Source: Deltaproteobacteria bacterium
Lineage (GTDB): Bacteria; Myxococcota_A; UBA9160; UBA4427
Direction: 5' to 3'
Assembly (NCBI GenBank): GCA_019310385.1
Contig: JAFDEK010000018.1
Coordinates: forward strand, 1 to 45,199
Length of the DNA: 45,199 bases
Position numbers and translations under genes: made by a program. Position 1 is the first letter of the stretch. Each line of letters begins with the position of its first letter. Positions 8,688-16,906 of this stretch are shown here, piece after piece. Under the pieces are notes generated by a model, which saw only the letters and a list, made by a program, of their open reading frames with translations, made no database searches and had not been told where the DNA came from.

Positions 8688-8716
8688 TTGGCAGCGTTCC
8701 AGCCGATCGGTACATT
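8688..8716 (+). promoter_or_regulatory. Candidate sigma-70-type promoter for pgk-tpiA-secG
   Basis: TTGGCA (8688-8693), 17-base spacer, TACATT (8711-8716), about 77 bases before the pgk start, inside the 246-base divergent gap between the acylase and pgk. One mismatch in the -35 box and two in the -10 box. Confidence 0.45.
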
Positions 8717-8793
8717 GCCGCCCCGGCGCCCCGGCGCCGCACTGCTCCCACCCGCAACGGATCCCGCGAGGGATCGAGAGATCGCCTTAGACG

Positions 8794-9978
8794 ATGGCAG
8801 TCCAGAGCCTGGAGGGCCTGCTCACGCAGGGAAAGCTGAAGGGACGGCGGGTCTTCGTGCGCGCGGACCTGAACGTCCCCCTGCGTGATGGAAAGCCCAG
8901 CGACATCAGCCGCATCCTGGCCTCCCTCCCGACCCTCCGGCGCCTGCTGGGAGCCGGCGCCCGGGTGATCCTCAGCTCCCACCTCGGGCGGCCGAAGGGC
9001 CAGCGCAAGGCGGAGCTCTCCCTGCGTCCCGTAGCGGCCGAGCTCGCCAGGCAGCTCGGCACCGCGGTCGCGTTCAGCGACGATTGTCTGGGGGAGAGCA
9101 CCGAGGCCGCCGCCGCCGAGCTCGAGGACGGCCAGATCCTGCTGCTCGAGAACCTGCGCTTCTACGCCGGCGAGACGGGCAACGATCGCGATTTTGCCCG
9201 CGGCCTCGCCGCCCTCGCCGAGGTCTACGTCAACGATGCCTTCGGCACCGCGCACCGTGCCCACGCATCGACGGTAGGCATGGTGCCCTTCGTCGCCGAG
9301 GCGGCGGCTGGCCTGCTGATGCAGAAAGAGCTCGACAAGCTCCAGATCGCCCTCGAGCCCGAGCGACCCTTTCTCTGCCTGCTGGGTGGCGCGAAGGTCT
9401 CGGACAAGCTCGGAGTCCTCGAGGCTCTCGCCCCGCGCGCCGATGTCCTCGCCGTTGGGGGCGCCATGGCGTACACCTTTCTCGCGGCCCAGGGCGTCGC
9501 CATCGGGAGCTCCCTGGTCGAGCCCGACCGCATCGAGGATGCTCGCCGCGTCATCGCCTACGCGAAGCAGGCCGATTGCCGGCTGCTTCTGCCCAGCGAC
9601 CATGTGGTGGCGCGCGAGCCCGGCGAAGGCTCCGCGAGCCGCGTCGTCAGCGAGATCCCCGACGGCTGGATGGGCCTCGACATCGGTCCCGACACCGCAG
9701 CTCGCTACGCCGAGGAGGCGCGGCGCGCGCGCACCCTCCTCTGGAACGGCCCCATGGGCATGTTCGAGGTGGAAGCCTTTGCGGCCGGAACCCGCACCGT
9801 TGCCCAAGGCGTAGCGCAGAGCGAGGGAAGCTCCATCGTCGGCGGCGGCGACTCCCTCGCGGCCATCAATCAATTGGGTCTGGCCGACATGATCGATCAC
9901 CTCTCGACCGGAGGCGGTGCCTCCCTCGAGTACGTGCAGGGGATCGAGCTCCCCGGCGTCGCAGTACTGGAGCGTTGA
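8794..9978 (+). CDS. pgk: Phosphoglycerate kinase
   Basis: Cytosolic glycolytic enzyme that interconverts 1,3-bisphosphoglycerate plus ADP with 3-phosphoglycerate plus ATP. It is full length at 394 aa. Signatures include RVFVRADLNVPL (about 21-32), SSHLGRPKG, LLENLRFYAGE, YVNDAFGTAHRAHAS, the nucleotide-binding LGGAKVSDKLGVLE, LWNGPMGMFE and the C-terminal VGGGDSLAAI and STGGGASLEYVQG. The start is ATG at 8794; the ribosome-binding site is weak. The gene begins the pgk-tpiA-secG cluster. No gapA gene precedes it, although gapA-pgk linkage is common; upstream is a divergent acylase-like gene instead. Confidence 0.98.
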   Translation: MAVQSLEGLLTQGKLKGRRVFVRADLNVPLRDGKPSDISRILASLPTLRRLLGAGARVILSSHLGRPKGQRKAELSLRPVAAELARQLGTAVAFSDDCLGESTEAAAAELEDGQILLLENLRFYAGETGNDRDFARGLAALAEVYVNDAFGTAHRAHASTVGMVPFVAEAAAGLLMQKELDKLQIALEPERPFLCLLGGAKVSDKLGVLEALAPRADVLAVGGAMAYTFLAAQGVAIGSSLVEPDRIEDARRVIAYAKQADCRLLLPSDHVVAREPGEGSASRVVSEIPDGWMGLDIGPDTAARYAEEARRARTLLWNGPMGMFEVEAFAAGTRTVAQGVAQSEGSSIVGGGDSLAAINQLGLADMIDHLSTGGGASLEYVQGIELPGVAVLER

Positions 9979-9980
9979 AG

Positions 9981-10742
9981 ATGCGCACCGCCATCATGGC
10001 TGCCAACTGGAAGATGCACAAGACCGCGGCCGAGGCCGTCGCCTTCGCGGAGGCCTTCCTGCCCCTCGTCGCCGAGGCCGCCGACGTCGAGATCGTCGTC
10101 GCGGCGCCATTTACCGCCCTCGACCGCCTGGGACGCGCCCTCGACGGGAGCGCGGTGGCGCTGGCGGCCCAGAACGTGAACGCCGAGCCCCAGGGCGCCT
10201 TCACCGGAGAGGTCGCGCCGGGCATGCTCGTCGAGCTCGGCTGCCGCTACGGAATCGTGGGTCACAGCGAGCGCCGCAGCCTCTACGGGGAGAGCGACGC
10301 AACGGTGGCGAGCAAGGCCCTCGCCCTGCTGGCCGCGGGCATTCGCCCCATCCTCTGTGTGGGCGAGACCCTCGAAGAACGCGAGAGCGGACGCACCCTC
10401 GAGGTGATCGGAGGATCCCTGGCCGCCAGCCTGGCGGGTGTGCCGGGCGAGCGTGCCGACGAGCTCGTCATCGCCTACGAGCCGGTCTGGGCCATCGGAA
10501 CGGGCAAGACCGCGACGCCGCAGATGGCCCAGGAGGTCCACGGCTTCATTCGAAGTCAGCTCGCCGAGCGCTTCGGCGACAGCGCCGAGAGCATGCGCAT
10601 CCAGTACGGCGGCTCGGTGAAGCCCGACAACGTGGCCGAGATCATGGCCCAGCCGGACATCGACGGCGCCCTGGTGGGCGGAGCCAGCCTCGACCCCGAC
10701 AATTTCTCGAAGATCGCGCGATTCGCGCAGCAGGAGTCCTGA
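9981..10742 (+). CDS. tpiA: Triosephosphate isomerase
   Basis: Interconverts dihydroxyacetone phosphate and glyceraldehyde 3-phosphate in the cytosol. 253 aa, the usual length. Catalytic motifs are all present: N-terminal AANWKMHK with the active-site Asn and Lys, the electrophilic His in IVGHSERR, the catalytic Glu in IAYEPVWAIGTGKTA (which also includes the mobile loop), and the phosphate-binding IQYGGSVKPDN and GALVGGASL. ATG lies two bases after the pgk stop, with GGAG eight bases before it. Its own stop overlaps the secG start (TGATG). Confidence 0.98.
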   Translation: MRTAIMAANWKMHKTAAEAVAFAEAFLPLVAEAADVEIVVAAPFTALDRLGRALDGSAVALAAQNVNAEPQGAFTGEVAPGMLVELGCRYGIVGHSERRSLYGESDATVASKALALLAAGIRPILCVGETLEERESGRTLEVIGGSLAASLAGVPGERADELVIAYEPVWAIGTGKTATPQMAQEVHGFIRSQLAERFGDSAESMRIQYGGSVKPDNVAEIMAQPDIDGALVGGASLDPDNFSKIARFAQQES

Positions 10743-11113
10743 TGACCACCTTCCTTACGGTCCTTCACATCATGGTGTGCGTCGTGCTCATCGCCGTCGT
10801 CCTGCTGCAGCGGGGCAAGGGCAGCGACATCGGCGCGTCCCTCGGCGGCGGCGGCAGCAACACGGTCTTCGGCGGCCGCGGCGCAGGGAACTTCCTCACC
10901 AAGATCACCACGGCCTCGGCGATCACCTTCATGTTGACCAGTCTCACCCTCTCCTATATCGGGAGCCAGGCCACCCGGAGCCTCATCTTCGACGAAGGCG
11001 AGGTGGTCGAGGAGACCCTCCCGCTCGAGGAGGTCGAGACACCCGGGGAGGGCGAGCCTTCGGCGAACCTGCTGGAGGAGATCCCGCCCGCGGGTGAGGA
11101 AGCCGCTCCCTGA
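10742..11113 (+). CDS. secG: Preprotein translocase subunit SecG
   Basis: Small inner-membrane subunit that assists the SecYEG protein channel. 123 aa with two transmembrane helices (about 4-23 and 56-75) flanking the family's conserved cytosolic loop LLQRGKGSDIGASLGGG and the FGGRGAGNFLTKIT segment. An acidic, proline-containing tail of some 45 residues follows, as is common in deltaproteobacterial SecG. The start ATG overlaps the tpiA stop. The order pgk-tpiA-secG-tRNA-Leu is a known arrangement in this part of the bacteria. Confidence 0.95.
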   Translation: MTTFLTVLHIMVCVVLIAVVLLQRGKGSDIGASLGGGGSNTVFGGRGAGNFLTKITTASAITFMLTSLTLSYIGSQATRSLIFDEGEVVEETLPLEEVETPGEGEPSANLLEEIPPAGEEAAP

Positions 11114-11122
11114 ACGAGTGCG

Positions 11123-11142
11123 GCCAGCGCTGCGGCGCTGGC
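11123..11142 (+). terminator. Stem-loop just after secG (terminator-like, no T-tract)
   Basis: GCCAGCGC, loop TGCG, GCGCTGGC: a perfect 8-bp stem beginning nine bases after the secG stop. There is no run of T after it, so Rho-independent termination is uncertain. It could instead protect the 3' end. Confidence 0.35.
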
Positions 11143-11216
11143 GCCCGGCCCGGGCTTCGGTATGTTCCCGGCCGTTTCGGAAGGCCGCCGGGACCGTTCT
11201 CTACGGTCGTCACGGC

Positions 11217-11235
11217 CCGGGTCGTCACGACCCGG
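11217..11235. repeat. 8-bp inverted repeat between secG and tRNA-Leu
   Basis: CCGGGTCG, TCA loop, CGACCCGG, 20 bases before the tRNA. It may be a second termination hairpin for the secG transcript or a processing signal. No T-tract follows. Confidence 0.3.
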
Positions 11236-11254
11236 CCTCCTGAATGCATCGCGT

Positions 11255-11341
11255 GCGGCGGTGGCGGAATTGGTAGACGCGTCAGCTTGAGGGGCTGGTG
11301 GGCGCAAGCCCGTGGAGGTTCGAGTCCTCTTCGCCGCACCA
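11255..11341 (+). tRNA. tRNA-Leu (anticodon GAG)
   Basis: 87 nt with the CCA end encoded. Acceptor stem GCGGCGG pairs with TCGCCGC (the last pair is G-T). The D-arm has AATTGGTAGAC. The anticodon stem TCAGC/GCTGG encloses the loop TTGAGGG with anticodon GAG. There is a long variable arm (GGGCGCAAGCCC), as expected for class II tRNA-Leu, and the T-arm reads GGAGGTTCGAGTCCTC. Confidence 0.97.
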
Positions 11342-11429
11342 TCTCGATCCTGCAAGATCAAGGATCTGGCGCTCAAGGTTGGGCGACACGCCGGTTGCGG
11401 TCCAACCGACGGTAGGTAGGCTCGGTCCA

Positions 11430-11759
11430 ATGACTGGACTCGACTATTTCACTTTCGTGGTCTTGATTCTCCTGACCGGTGCCGGGCTCGCCGGGGCCGT
11501 GTTTCTGGGCTCGCTTCCTGGGAAGATCGCTGCTGATCGTGGCCACCCCCAGGCGGACGCGATCCGTGTCGCGGGGTGGCTGGGCCTCCTCACGATGGGT
11601 CTATTCTTTCCGATTGCCCTCATCTGGGCCTACACGCGGCCGCCCGCTTCGAAGGAGATCGAGGCGTTGCGCCAGGAGGTCGATCGCCTCCGCGACCGCG
11701 TCGATGGCTTCGAGCGTGGCGGCACTCCGGCTCGCGAAGAGGGAGTATCCACGTCGTGA
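11430..11759 (+). CDS. DUF3302-type small membrane protein (YiaW-like)
   Basis: 109 aa. Two transmembrane helices (about 6-28 and 47-66) are followed by a short coiled coil (KEIEALRQEVDRLRDRVDGF). The segment LPGKIAADRGHPQADAIRVAGWLG is typical of the DUF3302 family. In Escherichia coli the family member YiaW is encoded beside the HlyD-like YiaV, and the same pairing occurs here, which supports the call. ATG at 11430 lies 88 bases after the tRNA. Its stop overlaps the start of the next gene (GTGA). GC content is visibly lower than in neighbouring genes. Its function is not known; it may help the adaptor protein in the membrane. Confidence 0.75.
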   Translation: MTGLDYFTFVVLILLTGAGLAGAVFLGSLPGKIAADRGHPQADAIRVAGWLGLLTMGLFFPIALIWAYTRPPASKEIEALRQEVDRLRDRVDGFERGGTPAREEGVSTS

Positions 11760-12703
11760 TCGCCTTCCTAACGCTTTGCTACGGCGCGATCGTCTGGCTG
11801 ATCTTCATCAAACTGAAGCTCCTGCCGTGGAACGGAAAAACCCAGGCTGCGGTCGTTGGCATCGGGATCACGGCCATCTTCTCGCTCGTCGTCGCGATGA
11901 GTCTCTGTCAACCCCTCTCCAAGGACGTGCGGGTCTATCAGCGTGTCGTGCAGATCGTGCCGCGGGTGACGGGTCGAGTGATCGAGGTGCCGATAACCGA
12001 GAACGCTCCAGTGGCCAAAGGGGACGTGCTCTTTCAGATCGATCCCGAGGAGTTCCAATATGAGGTCGATCGGCTGACTGCGGACCTGAAAATCAAGAAG
12101 ATCGTGCTCGACGATGCAAAGGCCCTGGTTGGGGCGAGGGTGGCTGCTGAGATCAAACGCGAACGAGCGCAGGCGGCGTACGACCAGACCTTCGCCCAGC
12201 TCCAGGCCGCGCAGCTGGATCTGCGTGAATCGACTGTCTACGCGCCGGTGGACGGCGTGGTGACGAATCTCGCACTGGCTCCCGGTCAGATTGCGAGCCA
12301 GATGGCTTCGCTTCCGATCATGACGGTGATCGACACCGCGACGCCGATCATCCTTGCCAGCTTCTCACAGGGTGCGCTGTCCTTCGTCGCTGTCGGGGAC
12401 CCGGTCGAACTCGCCTTCGATGGCCTACCGGGGCGAACCGTGACCGGTCGGGTCGAGGCGATCATTCCCGCCACTGGGCAGGGTCAGCTTCCGCCGAGTG
12501 GCACCTTGCTGGAGTGGACGGAGCAGCCGATCCCGGGCCGCTTCGGGGTGCGCTTGAAGATCGATGACGAGTACAGCGATCTTCCGCTCGCCGCCGGTGC
12601 ATCGGGCGTGGCGGCGGTCTATACCGATCGTGCCCAGGCCATTCAGATCGTCCGCAAGGTGGTGATCCGAATGAATAGCTGGCTGAACTACATCGGCGTC
12701 TGA
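11756..12703 (+). CDS. HlyD/EmrA-family membrane fusion protein (YiaV-like)
   Basis: 315 aa inner-membrane adaptor. Two hydrophobic helices lie at the N-terminus (about 1-20 and 28-48). A biotinyl-lipoyl-like half (IVPRVTGRVIEVPITENAPVA), an alpha-helical hairpin (about 105-160), the second lipoyl half (STVYAPVDGVVTNLALAPGQ) and a beta-barrel domain follow. Such proteins normally bridge an inner-membrane transporter to the outer membrane, yet no transporter or TolC gene is adjacent; the partner is the DUF3302 protein. GTG at 11756 overlaps the upstream stop. The 3' end overlaps the convergent M48 gene by 16 bases. Lower GC than its surroundings hints at a separate origin. Confidence 0.85.
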   Translation: MIAFLTLCYGAIVWLIFIKLKLLPWNGKTQAAVVGIGITAIFSLVVAMSLCQPLSKDVRVYQRVVQIVPRVTGRVIEVPITENAPVAKGDVLFQIDPEEFQYEVDRLTADLKIKKIVLDDAKALVGARVAAEIKRERAQAAYDQTFAQLQAAQLDLRESTVYAPVDGVVTNLALAPGQIASQMASLPIMTVIDTATPIILASFSQGALSFVAVGDPVELAFDGLPGRTVTGRVEAIIPATGQGQLPPSGTLLEWTEQPIPGRFGVRLKIDDEYSDLPLAAGASGVAAVYTDRAQAIQIVRKVVIRMNSWLNYIGV

Positions 12704-14247
12704 GTCGATTTGGAGCCCCGCTCCGCGCCCTCCTTCTTCTCCGCTTTCTCCACTTCCTCCTCCCCGGGCTTCGGCTTGGGCGCCGGGACGTAGGGCTCGG
12801 CGACGGCGACCTTGACGAGCTGGCCTTCGGCGAGGGGCTGGTCGACGTAGAGGGCGTTCACCACGGCGACGAGGTTGGGCGACACGCCGGCGGCGTAGCG
12901 CCGGCTGAGTCCCTCGATGGTGTCGCCCTCTTCGGCCGCGACCAGCCGCAGGCGCAGGATGCCCACGGATTCCCGCTCGTCGAGGGTGAGGGAGTGGAAG
13001 CTGCGGGCGACGTTGCTCGCCCGGCCGACGTACTTCTTCTTCAAGCTCGAGGGCGTCAGCGCGCTGATCAGATACACGAGCCCGTCGTAGGCGATGAAGG
13101 TGAGGTGCGCCGAGAGGCTGCCGCCCTGGCCGCGGCCCTCGGCTTCGACGCGATAAGCGGGCAAGGTGCCGATGCGAATGGGCTGGCCCCGCTTGACCTT
13201 GCCCTGCATCTCCTTCAGGCGCGTATCGATGTATTCCTCCGCGGCCTTCTCGGGATCGTGTCCCGGTCCGGCCAGGCTGAGGGAGATCTGGGCGTCGCGG
13301 TCGGGCGAGGTGGCGACAACGGCCTGGTGGCTATTCAGCGTGGTCCAGCCTTCGGGAAAGGTGAAGCCGAAATTCAGATCCGGGTGCAGGAAGCGGGAGC
13401 CCTGGAACACGCCTTCCGCCGGATTCGGCCCCCACACGAGCCCGTCGAGGCGCGCCAGGAACTCGTCGTGATTGGCTGCGATCGGGGGCTGAGGGGTCCA
13501 CGACATGGCATTGGCCCGGTCCTGGGTGCTGGCCGAGCGCTCGGAGGTTCCCGGGTGGGTGGCGAAGAAGCTCGGCAGCCGCGACCAGCCGATGTCGAAG
13601 CGCTCGATGGCGTTCAGGCTCTGCAGGAAGGTCGACATGCCGATGGGGTCGTAGCCCGCCTGGGCGGCGAGAACCTGCCCGCCCCGGTCGGCGTCGCGCT
13701 CGTGCTCGCGTCCGTAGCTCGCGATCGCCATGGCGCGCATATATCCCATGGCGAGGGGATTCAGGCGCCGGCTGTGGGCCTGACGACCGGCCGAGTGGCG
13801 CTCGGCCGCATGGGTGATCTCGTGGCCGATCACGCAGGCGAGCTCGTCCTCGGAGTTCGCGAGCCCCACCAGCCCGCGTGACACGTAGATGTGACCGCCC
13901 GGCAGCGCGAAGGCGTTCGGCGTGGCCTGGTCGACGATCTGGAAGGTGTAGTCGAAGGGCCGCTCGGGCGCGTAGCGCAGCAGGCGCTTTCCGATGTCCT
14001 CGACGTAGGTGGTGAGCTCGGGATCGTCGAAGATCCCCATCTCGGCCTCGATCTGCTTGGAAGCCTCGTCCCCCAGGCGCACGTCGTCGTACTCGGTGGA
14101 GAGCAGCACCTGGCGCTGCTTCTCCTGGGGAGGCCGCGAGCCGCCGCCGCTGCAGCCGATCGTGCTGCCGAAAATGCTTCCGAACACCATTCCGAACAAC
14201 ATTCCGAACAACAGGAGTCGAACGCAAGGGAGGGCAAGCATGCGCAT
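12688..14247 (-). CDS. M48-family zinc metalloprotease lipoprotein with C-terminal LysM-like domain
   Basis: 519 aa. The hydrophobic N-terminus ends at a lipobox-like TIGC (Cys32), so it is probably membrane-anchored in the periplasm. The peptidase core includes the zinc motif HEITHAAERH (about 142-151) and a later ExxxxD helix (REHERDADRGG). A middle region (about 290-400) resembles the extra domain of YfgC-like proteins. The C-terminal AEEGDTIEGLSRRYA region looks like LysM and may bind peptidoglycan. A basic and acidic lysine-rich tail ends it. Likely role: quality control of outer-membrane or [11 protein letters not shown] proteins, by analogy with BepA. ATG at 14247 overlaps the upstream channel gene's stop (TGATG). 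Confidence 0.9.
   Translation of the reverse strand: MRMLALPCVRLLLFGMLFGMVFGSIFGSTIGCSGGGSRPPQEKQRQVLLSTEYDDVRLGDEASKQIEAEMGIFDDPELTTYVEDIGKRLLRYAPERPFDYTFQIVDQATPNAFALPGGHIYVSRGLVGLANSEDELACVIGHEITHAAERHSAGRQAHSRRLNPLAMGYMRAMAIASYGREHERDADRGGQVLAAQAGYDPIGMSTFLQSLNAIERFDIGWSRLPSFFATHPGTSERSASTQDRANAMSWTPQPPIAANHDEFLARLDGLVWGPNPAEGVFQGSRFLHPDLNFGFTFPEGWTTLNSHQAVVATSPDRDAQISLSLAGPGHDPEKAAEEYIDTRLKEMQGKVKRGQPIRIGTLPAYRVEAEGRGQGGSLSAHLTFIAYDGLVYLISALTPSSLKKKYVGRASNVARSFHSLTLDERESVGILRLRLVAAEEGDTIEGLSRRYAAGVSPNLVAVVNALYVDQPLAEGQLVKVAVAEPYVPAPKPKPGEEEVEKAEKKEGAERGSKSTQTPM
14174..14209. repeat. 12-bp tandem repeat in the M48 signal sequence
   Basis: Three units of the form NNNNTTCCGAAC (12 bp, two nearly identical) encode a repeated Phe-Gly-x-x in the hydrophobic signal region. 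The unit length keeps the reading frame. Confidence 0.75.
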
Positions 14248-14984
14248 CAATCGCGCCCCTGCATGCGCTGACTGATCTGCATCGCCACCAGGCGCGCCAC
14301 GATGATGGCGACGTAGAGCTGTCCGACGATGGCCTCGAAGCCCGAAATCACCCGGGCGGCGCTGCTCACGGGTAGGATGTCTCCGTAGCCCAGGGTCGTG
14401 AAGGTCGTGATGCTGAAGTAGATCAGGGTCGAGGCCGCCAGGGTGTCGTCCGCCCCGGGATCCATCAGGTATTCGGTCAGAGTCTGGTCGCCGATGTGAT
14501 AGGCGCCGGGCTTCGCGATCTCCAGGGTCGTGTGCAGGAACATGAAGGCCACGATGAGCAGCAGATAGATGTTGACAGCGCCCATGATCGTGTCGGCGGT
14601 GACCTCCCTCTTGCGGCCGAGATGCGCGATCTGCACCCAGGCCGTCAGAAAGATGAAGGCGGCGCTGAGCCCGCTGCGTAGAATCGTGAACTCGGGGTCC
14701 TTCCGGAGCACCGAGCCCCAGTCCACGGCCAGGACGAGCACCGCCATCACACCCGCGACGACGAGGGTCCCGCGCCGCTCGCTGGCGCTGTAGAGCCCGC
14801 CCACGACGACGGCGCTGAAGCCGAAGCGCACGATGAATTCCCCGAACCCGTCTTCCTGAACGAAGGGGAGCAGGACGATGAAGGACGCCAGCACCAGCAG
14901 GAGCAGGCTGTTCCGCCGCAAGCCGGCGTGCTGGCGCAGCTTGTCGAACAGCCGGGTGCCTCGAAGATTTTCGTCGCTCGTCAA
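14247..14984 (-). CDS. Potassium-channel-like (ion channel family) membrane protein
   Basis: 245 aa with about six hydrophobic helices. The last pair encloses a pore loop with the potassium selectivity filter TLGYGD (about 205-210), and IYFSITTFTTLGYGDILP is a typical pore. No cytosolic RCK/TrkA domain follows; the protein ends shortly after the last helix. It is therefore a bare channel, with gating unknown. The only usable start is TTG at 14984, with AGGGG about ten bases upstream. It begins 13 bases after the DUF4136 gene and its stop overlaps the protease start, so the three form one operon concerned with the cell envelope. Confidence 0.88.
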   Translation of the reverse strand: MTSDENLRGTRLFDKLRQHAGLRRNSLLLLVLASFIVLLPFVQEDGFGEFIVRFGFSAVVVGGLYSASERRGTLVVAGVMAVLVLAVDWGSVLRKDPEFTILRSGLSAAFIFLTAWVQIAHLGRKREVTADTIMGAVNIYLLLIVAFMFLHTTLEIAKPGAYHIGDQTLTEYLMDPGADDTLAASTLIYFSITTFTTLGYGDILPVSSAARVISGFEAIVGQLYVAIIVARLVAMQISQRMQGRD

Positions 14985-14997
14985 GCCCGGGCTACCC

Positions 14998-15588
14998 CTA
15001 CTCGGCCCCGCCCTTGACCTTGGGCGGGAAGCGCTCGAGGATCGCCTTGGCGACCTCCCGCGCATCCTTCTCGTTCTCCTCGGGAGACGACTTCTTGCGC
15101 AGGCGCCCCGAGGCCGAGCCACGCCACACCAGCCGGTTGAGCTTGGTGTCGACGATGTCGAGGATCACGGTCCCCATGTCGTACTCGTCCACGTAGGTAT
15201 CCGAGTAGCCCATGGGCGCGTAGCCCCAGCCAGCACCCCAGCCGTAGCCGTAGTAGTTGTTGACGGTGCGCACGTCGAGCTTCTTCTGGGTGCTGAGGTG
15301 ATAGCCGACGCGGAAATCTGGCTGGCCGGACTTGATTTTCTCGTAGCCCTGGGTTGCGAACTGGTAGTCGATGGCCTGCCGGAGGCGCGTGTCGAGGAGC
15401 GGGTTGTCGAGGCGGATGTCACCCGTCTTGGGCTGAGGCCCCGGCAGCCACATGTAGGTGCGGAGCCTGGAGAAGTCCTCCTCGGAGTCCCAGTCGGAGT
15501 TCACGCTGAGGGAGGAGCAGCCGAGCGCGCCCCCCATGAGCAGAGCCGCGGCCACGCAGACCCCGAGCGTAGGAATTGCGCCTTTCAT
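14998..15588 (-). CDS. DUF4136-domain lipoprotein
   Basis: 196 aa. The signal peptide (MKGAIPTLGVCVAAALLMGG) ends at the lipobox ALGC (Cys about 23). The mature part has the family pattern: VNSDWDSEEDFSRLRTYMWLP, LDTRLRQAIDYQFATQGYEK, DFRVGYHLS, a Tyr/Gly-rich loop (NNYYGYGWGAGWGYAP), and TVILDIVDTKLNRLVWRGSA. Function of DUF4136 proteins is not established; they sit in the envelope. ATG at 15588 has a strong site (GGGAGGGG). It leads the channel-protease operon. The divergent outer-membrane barrel gene shares the 217-base upstream gap. Confidence 0.9.
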   Translation of the reverse strand: MKGAIPTLGVCVAAALLMGGALGCSSLSVNSDWDSEEDFSRLRTYMWLPGPQPKTGDIRLDNPLLDTRLRQAIDYQFATQGYEKIKSGQPDFRVGYHLSTQKKLDVRTVNNYYGYGWGAGWGYAPMGYSDTYVDEYDMGTVILDIVDTKLNRLVWRGSASGRLRKKSSPEENEKDAREVAKAILERFPPKVKGGAE

Positions 15589-15607
15589 CTCTCGCCCCTC
15601 CCTTCTC

Positions 15608-15625
15608 TGCCAGGTCGATCTGGCA
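15608..15625. promoter_or_regulatory. 18-bp palindrome upstream of the DUF4136 operon (candidate operator)
   Basis: TGCCAGGTCGATCTGGCA: perfect 6-bp arms around GTCGAT, 20 bases before the DUF4136 start. A TATATT (minus strand) lies just upstream, so a bound protein could block transcription. No regulator gene is adjacent. Confidence 0.3.
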
Positions 15626-15805
15626 TCGGATCCAATATAGGACAACCGCCCGCTCCCTCACTCCCGCGAAGCCTGCGCCGCCTGCCAGAAGAGAAGGCCC
15701 TGCACATGGTCCGCAATTCCCTAGACTGCGGAAGTGGCAGCGGAAGTCCGATGAGAGCCGCATCGGCGCTCGCCATGCCCGGCCCTGCTCTGGAGGATCC
15801 GCACA

Positions 15806-16876
15806 TTGCCCCACCCTTCGCGCCTGGCCGGATGCTGCACCACGCTGCTGCTCCTCGCCCTCTGCAGCGAAGCCCTCGCCGACCCCGAGCCGCCCGCTCC
15901 CGAGGAGAGCGCCGCCGACTCCGAGGCGCCCACCCCCGAAGAGGCCCGGGCCGACGAATTGCCTTCGGAGACGCCGGGCCTGGCCGGGCGGGTCTTCCGG
16001 ATCGTGCGCAAGCCCCTGCCCGATTTCAGCATCTCCCAGACCGCCATCGTCGGGAGTGACTTCGACGACCTGAGCCTCGATTCGGCGAGGACCACCCTCA
16101 CGGCGGGAGTGGCCTTCCCCCTTACGAAGCGCAGTGTCCTGCGCTTGCGCGGCAGCGGCCAGTTCGCGCTCTACAACTTCTCCCGCGACGGCGCGCTGGG
16201 CCCCGTGCCGCCGACCCAGCTCGACCTGGGCGACTTCTTCACCAATCGCTGGGAGCTGATCGGGCGCTACAAGTTCAGCGATCGCTGGGCCGGCGTCGCC
16301 GGGTTGCGCCTCGGATCGAACGTCGAATCCGGTGCGAGCTACGCCGACGGGCTCCGCTTCGCGGGGCTGGCCGGCTTCGGCTTCCGGAATCGCGCCAACT
16401 TCACCCTCGTGCTCGGCGTGGTTCTCGGCACCCGCATCGATCGCAGCAGCATCCGGGTGGGACCGCTGGTCGATTTCAAGTGGCAATTCGCCGAGCGCTA
16501 CAAGATCGAGTCGTCGGGGCTCGGGCTGCGCTTCACGGGCACGGTGAACGATCGCCTGGACCTCTTCGTCTCGGGTCGCATGAGCGGGATCCGCTACCTC
16601 CTCGCCGACCGGTCCGGGGACGGCGCCTGCCCGCCACCGGAAGACGGGCCCTGCATCCCCGACCTCGGCAGCAAGGGCACCATGCGCGACCGCTGGGCGC
16701 CCATCCTCGTGGGAGCAGACTGGGAGTTCGCAAAGCACTGGGTTTTGCGCGCCCACATCGGGGCCGTGGCCTACCGCAAGATCTCCTTCCACGACGAAGA
16801 CGGCGAGGAGCTCAGCTCTCACACGGCCGACGGATCGGCCCTGGTTCTGGGGCTTCGCGTCCGCTTCCGCATCTGA
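15806..16876 (+). CDS. Predicted outer-membrane beta-barrel protein
   Basis: 356 aa. A signal peptide (about 1-25, cut after SEALA) is followed by an acidic, Pro/Glu-rich linker (26-58). The rest alternates in a pattern typical of membrane beta-strands (for example TTLTAGVAFPL, WELIGRYKFSDRWAGVAGLRLG, FTLVLGVVLGTRI, LVLGLRVRFRI). It ends in an alternating strand, although the last residue is Ile instead of the usual Phe. A cysteine pair (CPPPEDGPC) sits in a loop. The start is TTG at 15806 with GGAGG nine bases upstream. I do not recognise a specific family with certainty; a structural or porin-like role is inferred. Confidence 0.75.
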   Translation: MPHPSRLAGCCTTLLLLALCSEALADPEPPAPEESAADSEAPTPEEARADELPSETPGLAGRVFRIVRKPLPDFSISQTAIVGSDFDDLSLDSARTTLTAGVAFPLTKRSVLRLRGSGQFALYNFSRDGALGPVPPTQLDLGDFFTNRWELIGRYKFSDRWAGVAGLRLGSNVESGASYADGLRFAGLAGFGFRNRANFTLVLGVVLGTRIDRSSIRVGPLVDFKWQFAERYKIESSGLGLRFTGTVNDRLDLFVSGRMSGIRYLLADRSGDGACPPPEDGPCIPDLGSKGTMRDRWAPILVGADWEFAKHWVLRAHIGAVAYRKISFHDEDGEELSSHTADGSALVLGLRVRFRI

Positions 16877-16906
16877 TCCGAGGGTTGCGCCCCCGGTCGA
16901 CGCCGC

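Noticed and set aside
9084..9980. Extended frames reading into tpiA and secG from inside pgk
   Set aside because: Arg-rich out-of-frame translation; proper starts with family N-termini exist at 9981 and 10742.
11255..12720. Integrative element at tRNA-Leu with a duplicated tRNA 3' end
   Set aside because: No integrase and no second copy of the tRNA 3' end seen; only composition suggests transfer.
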